Both the position numbers and the translations under genes were made by a program. The notes under the pieces are model-generated. The model had not been told where the DNA came from, did no database searches, and saw only the letters and a list, made by a program, of their open reading frames with translations. This document shows positions 6,792 to 14,553 of a stretch of DNA of 28,057 nucleotides, piece after piece; within the stretch, counting starts at the first letter, position 1; every line of letters starts with the position of its first letter. The DNA comes from an uncultured Amaricoccus sp. GTDB lineage: Bacteria > Pseudomonadota > Alphaproteobacteria > Rhodobacterales > Rhodobacteraceae. The stretch is taken from contig NZ_CALAGI010000166.1 in the NCBI RefSeq assembly GCF_937891315.1, positions 1 through 28,057 on the forward strand, given 5' to 3'.

Positions 6792-7727
6792 ATGAGTTGG
6801 AACCCGACACTCGACCCGACCTGCCCCGACGCGGTCACCGCCGACCAGATCGAGACCCTGATCATTCCCCGCGCGCGCGATCTCGGCGGTTTCGAGGTGA
6901 AGCGCGCGCTTCCCGCGCCCAGGCGGCAGATGGTCGGCCCCTTCATCTTCTTCGATCAGCTCGGCCCGGTCGAGTTCCTGACCGGCGCCGGGGTCGATGT
7001 GCGACCGCATCCGCATATCGGCCTGTCGACCGTCACCTATCTGTTCGAGGGCGGCTTCCGGCACCGGGATTCGACCGGCGCCGACCAGTTCATCTCGCCC
7101 GGCGACGTGAACTGGATGACGGCGGGCATCGGCGTTACCCATTCGGAGCGGACGACGGCGGAGACCAAGGCGCATCCGCACAAGGCCTTCGGCATCCAGA
7201 CCTGGGTGGCACTGCCGGAATCGGCGGAGGATTCGCCAGCCCGGTTCGAGCACGCCGCGAAGGCGAACCTGCCGATGCTGGAAGCCGAGGGGGTGAAGCT
7301 GCGGCTGATCCTCGGCACCGCCTTCGGCCAGCGCGCGCCGGTCACGACGTCATCCGAGATGTTCTACGCCGATGTCGAGCTGGCGCCGGGGGCGCAGGTG
7401 CCCTTGCCCGACGACCAGGAGGACCGCGGCGTCTATGTGGCGCAGGGGTCGATCGAGGTCGCGGGGCAGCGGTTCGAGGGCAACCAGATGATGGTGTTCC
7501 GCCCCGGCGACCGGCTGGCGGTGCGGGCCGGGCCCGCCGGTGCGCGGCTGCTGCTGCTCGGTGGCGCGACCCTGGAAGGACCGCGGCATATCTGGTGGAA
7601 CTTCGTCGCCTCGTCCCGGGAGCGGATCGAAGCGGCGAAGGAAGCCTGGCGCGCCGGGGACTTCCATCACGGCCGCTTCCACCTGCCGCCGGGCGACGAC
7701 GGCGAGTTCATCCCGCTGCCGCCCTGA
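6792..7727 (+). CDS. Pirin family protein (cupin metalloprotein, possible quercetinase-type dioxygenase)
   Basis: A 311-residue bicupin of the pirin family. The N-terminal cupin has all metal ligands: H73 and H75 in HPHIGLSTVTYLFEG, and H117 with E119 in GVTHSERT. The second cupin ends in LLLLGG and is followed by the typical tail with PRHIWWNFVASSRERI. Pirins bind Fe(II); bacterial members include flavonol dioxygenases and redox or electrophile sensors, so the precise role is open. The start follows AGGAGG (6781-6786) by five bases. A terminator separates it from the upstream operon, so it probably has its own promoter, yet it keeps company with the ring-cleaving dioxygenase, which suggests a shared function in aromatic or quinone stress. 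Confidence 0.92.
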   Translation: MSWNPTLDPTCPDAVTADQIETLIIPRARDLGGFEVKRALPAPRRQMVGPFIFFDQLGPVEFLTGAGVDVRPHPHIGLSTVTYLFEGGFRHRDSTGADQFISPGDVNWMTAGIGVTHSERTTAETKAHPHKAFGIQTWVALPESAEDSPARFEHAAKANLPMLEAEGVKLRLILGTAFGQRAPVTTSSEMFYADVELAPGAQVPLPDDQEDRGVYVAQGSIEVAGQRFEGNQMMVFRPGDRLAVRAGPAGARLLLLGGATLEGPRHIWWNFVASSRERIEAAKEAWRAGDFHHGRFHLPPGDDGEFIPLPP

Positions 7728-7731
7728 GCCG

Positions 7732-7750
7732 ACGCCCCGGGTGGGGCGCC
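7732..7750. terminator. Hairpin between convergent pirin and methyltransferase genes
   Basis: CGCCCC (7734-7739) pairs with GGGGCG (7743-7748) over a 3-nt loop, extended by one pair beyond a mismatch. It lies in the 34 bp between two convergent stop codons, a usual place for a bidirectional terminator. No T-run follows on either strand. Confidence 0.4.
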
Positions 7751-7761
7751 GGCAGCGGCGG

Positions 7762-8583
7762 TCAGGCCTTGCGGATCAGCACTTCGGCATAGTCGGACGG
7801 GACCACCAGTGTGCCGTCCTTCGCCGTGTTGAACCGGGTGAGAAGATCGCGGAGATCCGTTTCCATCGCACCCGCCCCGTCGCCGAGCGCGAGGAAGGCC
7901 TTGTGCATCGGGCCATAGAACTCGCGGAAGAAGCCGAGGAAATGGTCGGCCGACCGGTAGCGGAAGCGGAACTGGCGCGGCACGAACTGGATCGCGGTGG
8001 CCGAAGGACCGAACATCTCGCGGATCGCCGGTTCCGAGCCCCAGAGCGCGGGGGATTTCGCGCCCGGCGGCGGCGGGACATGGCGCCCGATGGTCTTGAA
8101 GACCTGGCCGATGAACCCGTCCGGGGTCCAGTTCGCCATCGCGATCGTGCCACCGCGCCGGCAGACCCGCAGGAGCTCGGCCGCCGCCTTGCCGTGATCG
8201 GCGCAGAACATCACGCCGAAGGTCGAAAGCACCACGTCGAAGCTGTTCTCCGGGAAGCTCAGCGCCTCGACATCCTCGACCTGGAAGGTGACCGGCAGGC
8301 GCTCGGCCAGCGCCCGCTCCTCGGCGCGGGCGACGAGGGCGGGCACATAGTCGGTCGAGGTCACCTTGGCGAAGCGGCGGGCGGCGGCGAGGGTCGCATT
8401 GCCATTGCCGGCGGCGACGTCGAGCACCCGCGCCCCGGCGCGGAGGTCGATGGTCTCGCAGAGCTGTTCGCCGACGATCTGCAAGGTGGTGCCAACGGCG
8501 GCGTAGTCACCGGAGGCCCAGGTCGCCCGCTGCTTGGCCTTCAGCGCCGTCAAATCGATCGTGGGGGTCAAAATCTCGTTCAT
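7762..8583 (-). CDS. Class I SAM-dependent methyltransferase (UbiE-like)
   Basis: A 273-residue Rossmann-fold methyltransferase of the Methyltransf_11/UbiE group. Motif I is VLDVAAGNGN at residues 53-62. The acidic residue binding the ribose is in TSTDYVP, motif II is SFPENSFDVVLSTFGVMF, and motif III is RVCRRGGTIAMANWTP. The C-terminal half (RSADHFLGFFREFYGP) resembles small-molecule methyltransferases, and the substrate is not evident. The ATG at 8583 is chosen because it precedes the conserved region, with AGGA ten bases upstream; a longer frame upstream runs through the divergent promoter and is Arg/Pro-rich noise. It is divergent from the winged-helix/TPR regulator across 80 bp, which makes it the most likely regulatory target. 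Confidence 0.88.
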   Translation of the reverse strand: MNEILTPTIDLTALKAKQRATWASGDYAAVGTTLQIVGEQLCETIDLRAGARVLDVAAGNGNATLAAARRFAKVTSTDYVPALVARAEERALAERLPVTFQVEDVEALSFPENSFDVVLSTFGVMFCADHGKAAAELLRVCRRGGTIAMANWTPDGFIGQVFKTIGRHVPPPPGAKSPALWGSEPAIREMFGPSATAIQFVPRQFRFRYRSADHFLGFFREFYGPMHKAFLALGDGAGAMETDLRDLLTRFNTAKDGTLVVPSDYAEVLIRKA

Positions 8584-8602
8584 TGAATGGTTTTCCTGTC
8601 TG

Positions 8603-8633
8603 GCGCGGCCGCGGGTGAAGGGATGCGCGGCCG
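8603..8633. promoter_or_regulatory. Direct repeat in the divergent promoter (candidate operator)
   Basis: GCGCGGCCG occurs at 8603-8611 and again at 8625-8633, 22 bp apart, two turns of the helix. It is centred in the 80 bp between the methyltransferase gene and the OmpR-type winged-helix regulator gene. Regulators of that fold commonly bind direct repeats in tandem. The GC-rich background makes a chance match possible. Confidence 0.35.
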
Positions 8634-8663
8634 ACATGTCACCATGCTCCACGCGGAAGGGCT

Positions 8664-10286
8664 GTGCTTGAGGACGCGGCGGGCTTATCCTGTGGAGATG
8701 ATGGGGAATGGTCGGGGGGAAGGCCGCTGAGATATCGGTTCGACGCATTCCTGCTCGACACGAGCCAGTTTCGCCTCTGCCACGGCGAGGCGCCGGTGCA
8801 TGTGGAGCCGATGGTCTTCGACCTGCTGCGGCTGTTCGTCGAGAACGCCGGGACAGTGATCGACCGCGACCGTCTGTGCGCCGACGTCTGGGGCGGGCGG
8901 ATCGTGGCGGAAGCGACATTGTCGACGGCGATCAAGTCGGCGCGCCGCGCCCTCGGCGACAGCGGCGCGGCGCAGGGCTATATCGAGACGGTGCGCGGGC
9001 GCGGCTATCGCTTTACCGGTCAGGTGCTCGCGGATGCCGCGGCCGAGGCCGCCGCGCCGGAACCGCCGGTGCCCGAGGCGCCGGGTGGCGTCGTGGCGGG
9101 CGGCCAGCCGAGCGTCGCGGTGCTGCCGCTGGCGCGGGTTGGCGATCCGGAGGCGTTTCCCGGACTGGAGGAGGCGCTGCCGCACGAGGTCATCGTGGCA
9201 CTCGCCCGGCTGCGCTGGCTCGCGGTGATCGCGCGGGGATCGAGCTTCCGGTTTCGCGGCGACGAGCCGGATCTCGGCGCGGTCGGGCGGGTGCTCGGCG
9301 CGCGCTACTGCCTGACCGGGACGCTTGAGCTCTTCGGGCGGGCGATGGCGACGACGGTCGAACTCGCCGAGTGCGAAAGCCGCGCCGTGATCTGGGGCGA
9401 GCGCTTCGCCGGCACGTTCGACGATGTGCACGGGCTCCGCGCCGAGATCATCCGGGGCGTCACCGCCGCGCTGGAGGAGCGCATCCCGATGCGCGAGGCG
9501 GCGCTCGCCCAGGATCGGCCGGCGGAAAACCTCGACGCCTGGCAGGCCTTTCATCTCGGGCTGCGATACATGCATCGCTATACGCGCGAGGGGAACATGG
9601 CGGCCGAGGCGCTGTTCCGGCGGGCGATCGCGCTGCAGCCGAGCTTCGCGCGGGCGCACGCGGGCTTGTCCTTCACCCATTTCCAGAACGCCTTCATGCG
9701 CTATCTGCCCGACCGCGACAAGGAGACCGACCGGGCGCGGCGGGCCGCCGAGCGGGGGATCGAGAACGACCCGCTCGACCCGTTCGTCAATTTCAACATG
9801 GGCCGCAGCTTCTGGATCCGTCAGGATCTCGACGGTGCGATGCCCTGGCTCGAACGGGCGACGGACATCAGCCCGAGCTACGCGCAGGGGCTCTATTCCC
9901 GCGCGCTCATCGACGTTCTCTCGGAGCGGCCGGGCGCGGGGATACCGGCGGCGGAAATGGCGATGCGGCTGAGCCCGCTCGACCCCCTGCTCTATGCGAT
10001 GCGGGCGACGAAAGCGCTGGCCCTGGTCAGCGAGGGCGCCCACGACGCCGCCGCGGACTGGGCCGACGTCGCGGCCCGCACGCCGCGGGCGCATCTGGTG
10101 ATCGAGATGATCGCCGCGATCAGCCACGACCTCGCCGGCGACGAGGCGAAGGCCCGGCACTGGACCGAGAGCGCGCGGGCGCACGGGCGGGAAGCGACGC
10201 GCGGCTATTTCTTCGAAGCCTTGCCGATCCGGCCCGGCCCGCTGCGCGACACGGTGGAGAAGGCGCTGGCACGGCGCGGCTTCTGA
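8664..10286 (+). CDS. Winged-helix transcriptional regulator with TolB-like and TPR domains (CadC/HilA type)
   Basis: A 540-residue protein with three parts. Residues 22-117 form an OmpR/CadC-type DNA-binding winged helix (VEPMVFDLLRLFVENAG, then IETVRGRGYRFTG). Residues about 148-270 resemble the TolB-like/FlgO-like domain often fused to it (SVAVLPL, LGARYCLTGTLE, IWGERFAG). From about 300 to the end are tetratricopeptide-like helices (AEALFRRAIALQPSFARAHAG and related units). There is no receiver domain and no membrane helix, so it is probably cytoplasmic and senses a ligand or partner through the TPR part. The GTG start is uncertain because GGAAGGG lies only two bases upstream; translation may start nearer residue 20. 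It is divergent from the methyltransferase gene and probably controls that promoter and its own. Confidence 0.85.
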   Translation: MLEDAAGLSCGDDGEWSGGRPLRYRFDAFLLDTSQFRLCHGEAPVHVEPMVFDLLRLFVENAGTVIDRDRLCADVWGGRIVAEATLSTAIKSARRALGDSGAAQGYIETVRGRGYRFTGQVLADAAAEAAAPEPPVPEAPGGVVAGGQPSVAVLPLARVGDPEAFPGLEEALPHEVIVALARLRWLAVIARGSSFRFRGDEPDLGAVGRVLGARYCLTGTLELFGRAMATTVELAECESRAVIWGERFAGTFDDVHGLRAEIIRGVTAALEERIPMREAALAQDRPAENLDAWQAFHLGLRYMHRYTREGNMAAEALFRRAIALQPSFARAHAGLSFTHFQNAFMRYLPDRDKETDRARRAAERGIENDPLDPFVNFNMGRSFWIRQDLDGAMPWLERATDISPSYAQGLYSRALIDVLSERPGAGIPAAEMAMRLSPLDPLLYAMRATKALALVSEGAHDAAADWADVAARTPRAHLVIEMIAAISHDLAGDEAKARHWTESARAHGREATRGYFFEALPIRPGPLRDTVEKALARRGF

Positions 10287-10293
10287 GTATCCG

Positions 10294-11208
10294 TCAGCGG
10301 CTCGTCGGGTGGCCCGGGATTGCCTTGAGATAGGTCGCGATATCGTTCCGGTCGGTGGCGGGCAGCATCGACAGGTTTCCCTGGACCTCGGCCATGGCGC
10401 CACCGACGGAATCGAATTCGGGGGTGAAGCCGGATTCGAAATAGTAGGCGATGTCGGCGAGTGACCAGTCGCCGATACCACCATCGCCCGGGGTGATGTT
10501 CGGCACCCGGCCCGTACCCTCCGCCGCTGGCGCCCCGGAGAGCCAGCGGGTGGAATCCATCGCACCGGCGAGGTTTCGCGGCGTATGGCATTCGCCGCAA
10601 TGGCCCGGCCCCTCGACGAGATACTGACCGCGGGTCATGGCCGGATCCGGCGCCGCGAACTCGACCATCGGCGCGGCGTTCAGGAAGGCGAGCTTCCAGA
10701 GCCCGATTCCGCGCCGGATGTTGAAAGGAAACCGCAACCGCGACTCCGGCTGCGCCCCCGGGACCGCCGGCAGGGTATGGAGAAAGGCGGAGAGATCGGC
10801 CACGTCGCCCGGCGTCACGCGGATATAGGACGCATAGGGAAAGGCCGGATAATAGTGCCGCCCCTCGGGCGAGACGCCGCGCCACATGGCCGTGGCGAGA
10901 TCGGCGGCGGTCCAGCCGCCGATGCCGTCGATCTCGTCACTCGAAATGTTGGGCACGACGAAATCGCCGAACTCGGTCGCGAGCACCCGGCCACCGCCGA
11001 GGCGGAGGCGATCCTCGCCCTTGGCGCCCGGCGCGGCGTGGCAGGAGGCACAGCCGCCGATCCAGAATACCCGCTCGCCCCGCGCCGCGTCGCCCGCCGG
11101 CAAGGCGGCGATCTCGCCCGGCGTCAGTCCGCTCGGCAACGTCGCGAGATAAAACGCGGCGAGGCCGGCGAGCGCGGCGAGGACGAGCCAGCCGAAGGCG
11201 CGGCGCAC
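10294..11208 (-). CDS. Membrane-anchored diheme cytochrome c
   Basis: A 304-residue protein with an N-terminal hydrophobic anchor (WLVLAALAGLAAFYLATL) and two class I cytochrome c domains. Heme-attachment motifs are C53-A-S-C-H57 and C204-G-E-C-H208. Each domain is followed by the loop type VPNISSDEIDGIGGW or VPNITPGDGGIGDW seen in the cytochrome subunits of alcohol and aldehyde dehydrogenases (membrane-bound electron acceptors). It would sit on the periplasmic face and pass electrons to the respiratory chain. The start is GTG. It is 16 bp downstream of the cytochrome c' gene on the same strand, so the two are probably co-transcribed and may form one electron-transfer pair. No dehydrogenase subunit is encoded nearby. 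It is convergent with the regulator gene. Confidence 0.92.
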   Translation of the reverse strand: MRRAFGWLVLAALAGLAAFYLATLPSGLTPGEIAALPAGDAARGERVFWIGGCASCHAAPGAKGEDRLRLGGGRVLATEFGDFVVPNISSDEIDGIGGWTAADLATAMWRGVSPEGRHYYPAFPYASYIRVTPGDVADLSAFLHTLPAVPGAQPESRLRFPFNIRRGIGLWKLAFLNAAPMVEFAAPDPAMTRGQYLVEGPGHCGECHTPRNLAGAMDSTRWLSGAPAAEGTGRVPNITPGDGGIGDWSLADIAYYFESGFTPEFDSVGGAMAEVQGNLSMLPATDRNDIATYLKAIPGHPTSR

Positions 11209-11224
11209 GCGATTCCCGCGCCGG

Positions 11225-11674
11225 CTACTTGTCGACCCGGAAGCCTTCGTGACAGCTCTTGCAGGTGCCCATCACCGGGCCCATCGCCGCCTTGAAGGCA
11301 TCGAGATCCGCGGGACCCGCCCGCCCGGACGCCTCGCGCGCGGCGGTCGTGGCGGCGACGAACTTGGCGATCTCGGCCTGGAAGCCGGCCGCGTCCTCCC
11401 AGACCTTCGGCGATGCCTCGCTCTTGGCCGGATCGAGCGTGCCTTCGGGAAAGAAGGAGCCGAAGGCGGCGGCCGTCGCGGCCAGCGAGAAGATCGCCGC
11501 CTTGCCGACCGTCGGCGAATAGGGGATCTCGCCCTTCATCATGCCGCCCGCGACGGCGGCGGAGGCGCCGTTGCTTTCCATCAGCTTCTGACGCACCGCG
11601 ATCGGATCCTCGGCGGCGAGCGCGGGAACCGACAGCGCGGCGACGAGGCCGAGCGTCAAGACATGCCTGGTCAT
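11225..11674 (-). CDS. Cytochrome c' (class II c-type cytochrome), periplasmic
   Basis: A 149-residue preprotein with a signal peptide (MTRHVLTLGLVAALSVPALA, cleavage after ALA) and one heme motif at the extreme C-terminus: C138-K-S-C-H142. The rest is helical (about 110 residues before the motif), as in the four-helix cytochrome c'/c556 family where heme sits at the end of helix 4. Members bind NO or shuttle electrons in the periplasm. The start is supported by GGAG seven bases upstream. It is the first gene of a pair with the diheme cytochrome c. Confidence 0.9.
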   Translation of the reverse strand: MTRHVLTLGLVAALSVPALAAEDPIAVRQKLMESNGASAAVAGGMMKGEIPYSPTVGKAAIFSLAATAAAFGSFFPEGTLDPAKSEASPKVWEDAAGFQAEIAKFVAATTAAREASGRAGPADLDAFKAAMGPVMGTCKSCHEGFRVDK

Positions 11675-11779
11675 TTGGCTTCTCCATCGTTGGCGCCGGG
11701 TCGCGGGTCCCTGGCTTGCGGGGTAGCTTGCCCGGAGCGAACGGCCGTCGATCGAGCCGGGCGATCCTTCCCTGCTTTC

Positions 11780-11804
11780 CCGATCCTGTGAAGTCTCGGA
11801 TCGG
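11780..11804. other. Inverted repeat upstream of the cytochrome pair
   Basis: CCGATCC (11780-11786) and GGATCGG (11798-11804) are perfect 7-bp arms around an 11-nt spacer. It lies between the carbonic anhydrase stop and the cytochrome c' start, all on the minus strand. It has no T-run, so it may be a Rho-dependent 3' structure or an operator for the cytochrome promoter. Confidence 0.35.
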
Positions 11805-11839
11805 ACAACTTTACGCGAGGCGTCGCGGCACAGCCGGCG

Positions 11840-12484
11840 TCACAGGCGGTAGAAGGCCTGGGTTCCCGGGTCGTAGACCTCGAGATCGCCCTCGCCGATG
11901 TCCTTCCAGGTGCCGTGCAGCTGGAGGCGACCATCCATCACCGCCTCGGAGACGAAGGGAAAGGTCATGAGGTTGCCCAAGCTGACGAGCACGGTCTGTT
12001 GCTCGAGCGCGCGCAGGGCCTGGTCGCGGGGCAGTTCGCGCAGCGGCTGGACGCTCGGCGCGAGCACCTCGAGCCAGTGGCCGACGAAGCTGTCGGCGTT
12101 CGGCGCGCCCGGCTGTCCGGTCTCGATATCGAAACAGCCGGCCACGCCGCCGCATTGCGAATGGGCCATGACGATCAGATGTCGAACGTTGAGCACCGTG
12201 ACGGCGTATTCGATCGTCGCGGAGGTGCCGTGCTGGCGGCCGTCCGGCGTACAGGGCGGAACCAGATTGGCGATGTTGCGATGGACGAAGAACTCCCCGG
12301 CCTCGGAACCGAAGACGTCCGTCACCATCACCCGGCTGTCGCAGCAGGCGATCACCATGGCCCGCGGAGTCTGGCCGTGGGTCGCCAGCTCCTGGAGGCG
12401 GGCGCGCTGTTCGGGACTGCGGCTCGCGCGGCGTTCGCGATGCCGGGCGATCAGGAATTGCGGCAGGGGCTTGGCGAACTTCAT
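11840..12484 (-). CDS. Beta-class carbonic anhydrase
   Basis: A 214-residue beta-carbonic anhydrase, which interconverts carbon dioxide and bicarbonate. The zinc ligands are C47 (in ACCDSRV), H108 and C111 (in AHSQCGG). The catalytic dyad D49/R51 follows in the same CxDSR motif, and the dimer/active-site strand HRNIANLVPP is present. The length matches the family and there is no signal peptide, so it is cytoplasmic. It lies alone on the minus strand and is divergent from the Hpt-like gene across an AT-rich 149 bp region. The ribosome-binding site is weak (GGAT). Confidence 0.95.
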   Translation of the reverse strand: MKFAKPLPQFLIARHRERRASRSPEQRARLQELATHGQTPRAMVIACCDSRVMVTDVFGSEAGEFFVHRNIANLVPPCTPDGRQHGTSATIEYAVTVLNVRHLIVMAHSQCGGVAGCFDIETGQPGAPNADSFVGHWLEVLAPSVQPLRELPRDQALRALEQQTVLVSLGNLMTFPFVSEAVMDGRLQLHGTWKDIGEGDLEVYDPGTQAFYRL

Positions 12485-12633
12485 CGGCTGATCCGTGGCT
12501 GCTGCGGGATAGGTCGATTTCAGCTAAATTGCGCAATACATTAATCATGCGGCGGCGCACAATAGCTGTTACATCGTAAGCTTCCCTTCATGGATTGGCC
12601 GCACTTTCGCGCCTGGGTGAGCCGGGGGAAAGA
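12485..12633. promoter_or_regulatory. Divergent promoter region with a 10-bp palindrome
   Basis: This 149 bp region separates carbonic anhydrase (minus) from the Hpt-like gene (plus) and is much richer in A+T than its surroundings between 12515 and 12590. It carries the perfect palindrome ATTGCGCAAT at 12528-12537. On the minus strand, TTGCGC within it could serve as a -35 element for carbonic anhydrase, with a poor -10 (CCTATC) 17 bp on. No plus-strand promoter stands out. Confidence 0.35.
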
Positions 12634-13020
12634 ATGGTCGCGCAACTCTTTCATTTCGCGTCCCACGAGGACGCGGTGCTGGATACGAGCCGGATTCTCG
12701 TACTGCGCCAGTCGCTGGGTGACCAGCGCTGCCGCGAAGTCGTCGAAGAGGTGGTGTTTCATCTGACCGATCGGCTCGGGCTGCTCGAGGCGGCGCTGCG
12801 CGGCGGAAATCCGGCCGAGGCACAGGTTCTGGCCTCGCGGCTGGCCAGCCTGAGCGAGCAGGTCGGCCTCGCCGACTTCGCCCGGGTCTCGCGCGATCTC
12901 AGCCAATGCCTTCAGGCCGGCGACGAGGTGGCGACGGCGGCGGTCGCATCCCGTCTGGCGCGGTTGGGCGAGGAGTCGCTGTTCACGGTCATCCTCTACG
13001 CCGACCAGAGCGCGCTCTGA
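12634..13020 (+). CDS. Hpt-like helical protein lacking the phospho-accepting histidine
   Basis: A 128-residue, all-helical, acidic protein. Residues about 47-97 follow the pattern of a histidine phosphotransfer (Hpt) domain: the segment A67-S-R-L70, then VGLADFARVSRDLSQCLQAGD, lines up with the consensus A-H-x-L-K-G ... L-G-a-x-x-L ... L-E-x-a-x-x-G-D. The histidine position is S68 and the following lysine is absent, so it cannot act as a normal phosphotransfer protein. A non-phosphorylated binding role is possible (inference). The ATG follows a GGGGGAAAG ribosome-binding site; a longer frame from TTG at 12595 has no such site. It precedes the aminopeptidase gene by 129 bp on the same strand. 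The resemblance is by eye and modest. Confidence 0.7.
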   Translation: MVAQLFHFASHEDAVLDTSRILVLRQSLGDQRCREVVEEVVFHLTDRLGLLEAALRGGNPAEAQVLASRLASLSEQVGLADFARVSRDLSQCLQAGDEVATAAVASRLARLGEESLFTVILYADQSAL

Positions 13021-13149
13021 GGCGCGGCACCGGCGGATTTTTGCCATCCGGGACGCCACCTCGCGCCTTTTCAAGGATTTATCCGAGGAATATGGATTCC
13101 CTGGCGTGGCGGCGTCCTCTAAGGTCGGCGGGTTCCCAATGAGGTCGCC

Positions 13150-14553
13150 ATGCCGCTCGTCCCGGATTCGGATGCCCCCGCGATCCCGCTCCACGTGATC
13201 GATGCCGACCGGTTTCCGGACTGGCTGGCCGCGCGGGACGACGCGTCCCGCGCCTGGATCACCGCGAACGGGTTCGAGGCGGGTCTGGGCGAGACGCTGG
13301 TCCTGCCGCGGTTCGACGTCGGTCGCGAGGGTGGCGTCGGCGCCGCCTTGGGCGGCTGGGGCACGGCGCGGGCGCGGGCGCGCGGCCGGTTTCATCTCGC
13401 CGGGATCGCCGGCAAGCTCCCGGCGGCACGCTATCGCCTCGCGGTCGCGGCGGCGGATTTCGCACCGGCGACCGAGGCGCTGGGCTGGCTGCTCGGCGAG
13501 TACCGCTTCGAACGCTACCGCAAGTCGACGGCGAAGGCCTGCGAGCTCGTCTGTCCCGAGGGCGTCGCGGCCGATCGGGTCGCCGCCTTCGCGTCCGCGG
13601 CGGCGCTGGCGCAGGATCTCATCAATACCCCGGCGAACGACCTGGGACCGGAGGCGCTGGAGACGGCGTTTCTGGCACTCGCCGCGCGGCACGGCGCGGC
13701 GACCCGCGTGATCCGGGGCGATGAATTGCTCGCGGCGAACCTGCCACTGATCCACGCGGTCGGGGCGGCGGCGCGCGAGGTGCCGCGACTCCTCGACCTC
13801 ACCTGGGGCCGGGAGGACGCGCCGCGGGTGACCCTCGTCGGCAAGGGCGTCTGTTTCGATACCGGCGGGCTCAATATCAAGCCCGGCGCCTCGATGGGGC
13901 TGATGAAGAAGGACATGGGCGGCGCGGCGACCGCGATGGGCCTCGCCGCCCTCGTCATGTGGCTTGGGCTCGACCTGCGGTTGCGGGTGCTGGTGCCGGC
14001 GGTGGAAAATGCGATTGCCGGGCCAGCGATGCGGCCAGGCGACATTCTGCGCAGTCGCGCGGGGCTGACGGTCGAGGTGAACAATACCGACGCCGAGGGG
14101 CGGCTGGTGCTCGCCGACGCGCTGGCGCTGGCCGAGGAGGAGGCGCCGGAGCTGCTGCTCAGCCTCGCGACGCTGACCGGCGCCGCGCGGGTGGCGCTCG
14201 GGCCCGACGTGCCGGCCTTCTTCACCGATGACGACGGGCTGGCCGGCGATCTCGCCCGCGCGGCGGCGGAAGTCGCCGATCCGCTGTGGCGCCTGCCGTT
14301 CTGGGACCCCTACGAGCCCTTGATCGAGCCGGGGATCGCCGATCTCGACAATGCGCCCTCGGGCGGCATGGCGGGCGCGATCACGGCGGCGCTGTTCCTG
14401 CGCCGCTTCGTCGGTCCGGGACGGTCTTACGCGCATTTCGACATCTACGGCTGGACGCCGGTGGCGAAGCCGGGGCGGACGAAGGGCGGGGCTTTTCAGG
14501 CCGCGCGGGCGATTCTCGCGGTGTTGGAGGGACGCTATTGCCGGGGGATCTGA
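13150..14553 (+). CDS. M17 family leucyl aminopeptidase
   Basis: A 467-residue cytosolic aminopeptidase of the PepA family. All catalytic and metal residues are present at the spacing of E. coli PepA: K232 and D237 in GKGVCFDTGG, K244 in LNIKP, D255 in KKDMGG, and D314, E316 and R318 in NTDAEGRL. It is slightly shorter than PepA because the N-terminal macrodomain-like region is reduced. It removes N-terminal residues from peptides in a hexamer using two divalent metals. The start has GAGG six bases upstream. It overlaps the NlpC/P60 gene by 16 bp. The pair suggests sequential breakdown of cell-wall or other peptides. Confidence 0.94.
   Translation: MPLVPDSDAPAIPLHVIDADRFPDWLAARDDASRAWITANGFEAGLGETLVLPRFDVGREGGVGAALGGWGTARARARGRFHLAGIAGKLPAARYRLAVAAADFAPATEALGWLLGEYRFERYRKSTAKACELVCPEGVAADRVAAFASAAALAQDLINTPANDLGPEALETAFLALAARHGAATRVIRGDELLAANLPLIHAVGAAAREVPRLLDLTWGREDAPRVTLVGKGVCFDTGGLNIKPGASMGLMKKDMGGAATAMGLAALVMWLGLDLRLRVLVPAVENAIAGPAMRPGDILRSRAGLTVEVNNTDAEGRLVLADALALAEEEAPELLLSLATLTGAARVALGPDVPAFFTDDDGLAGDLARAAAEVADPLWRLPFWDPYEPLIEPGIADLDNAPSGGMAGAITAALFLRRFVGPGRSYAHFDIYGWTPVAKPGRTKGGAFQAARAILAVLEGRYCRGI

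Noticed and set aside
8584..8919. N-terminal extension of the methyltransferase by about 110 residues
   Set aside because: It would run through the divergent promoter into the regulator gene, is Arg/Pro-rich, and homology starts at 8583.
13030..13055. Short CGGAT/ATCCG hairpin with T-rich loop before the aminopeptidase
   Set aside because: The T residues are in the loop, not after the stem, and five pairs are too few to call a terminator.
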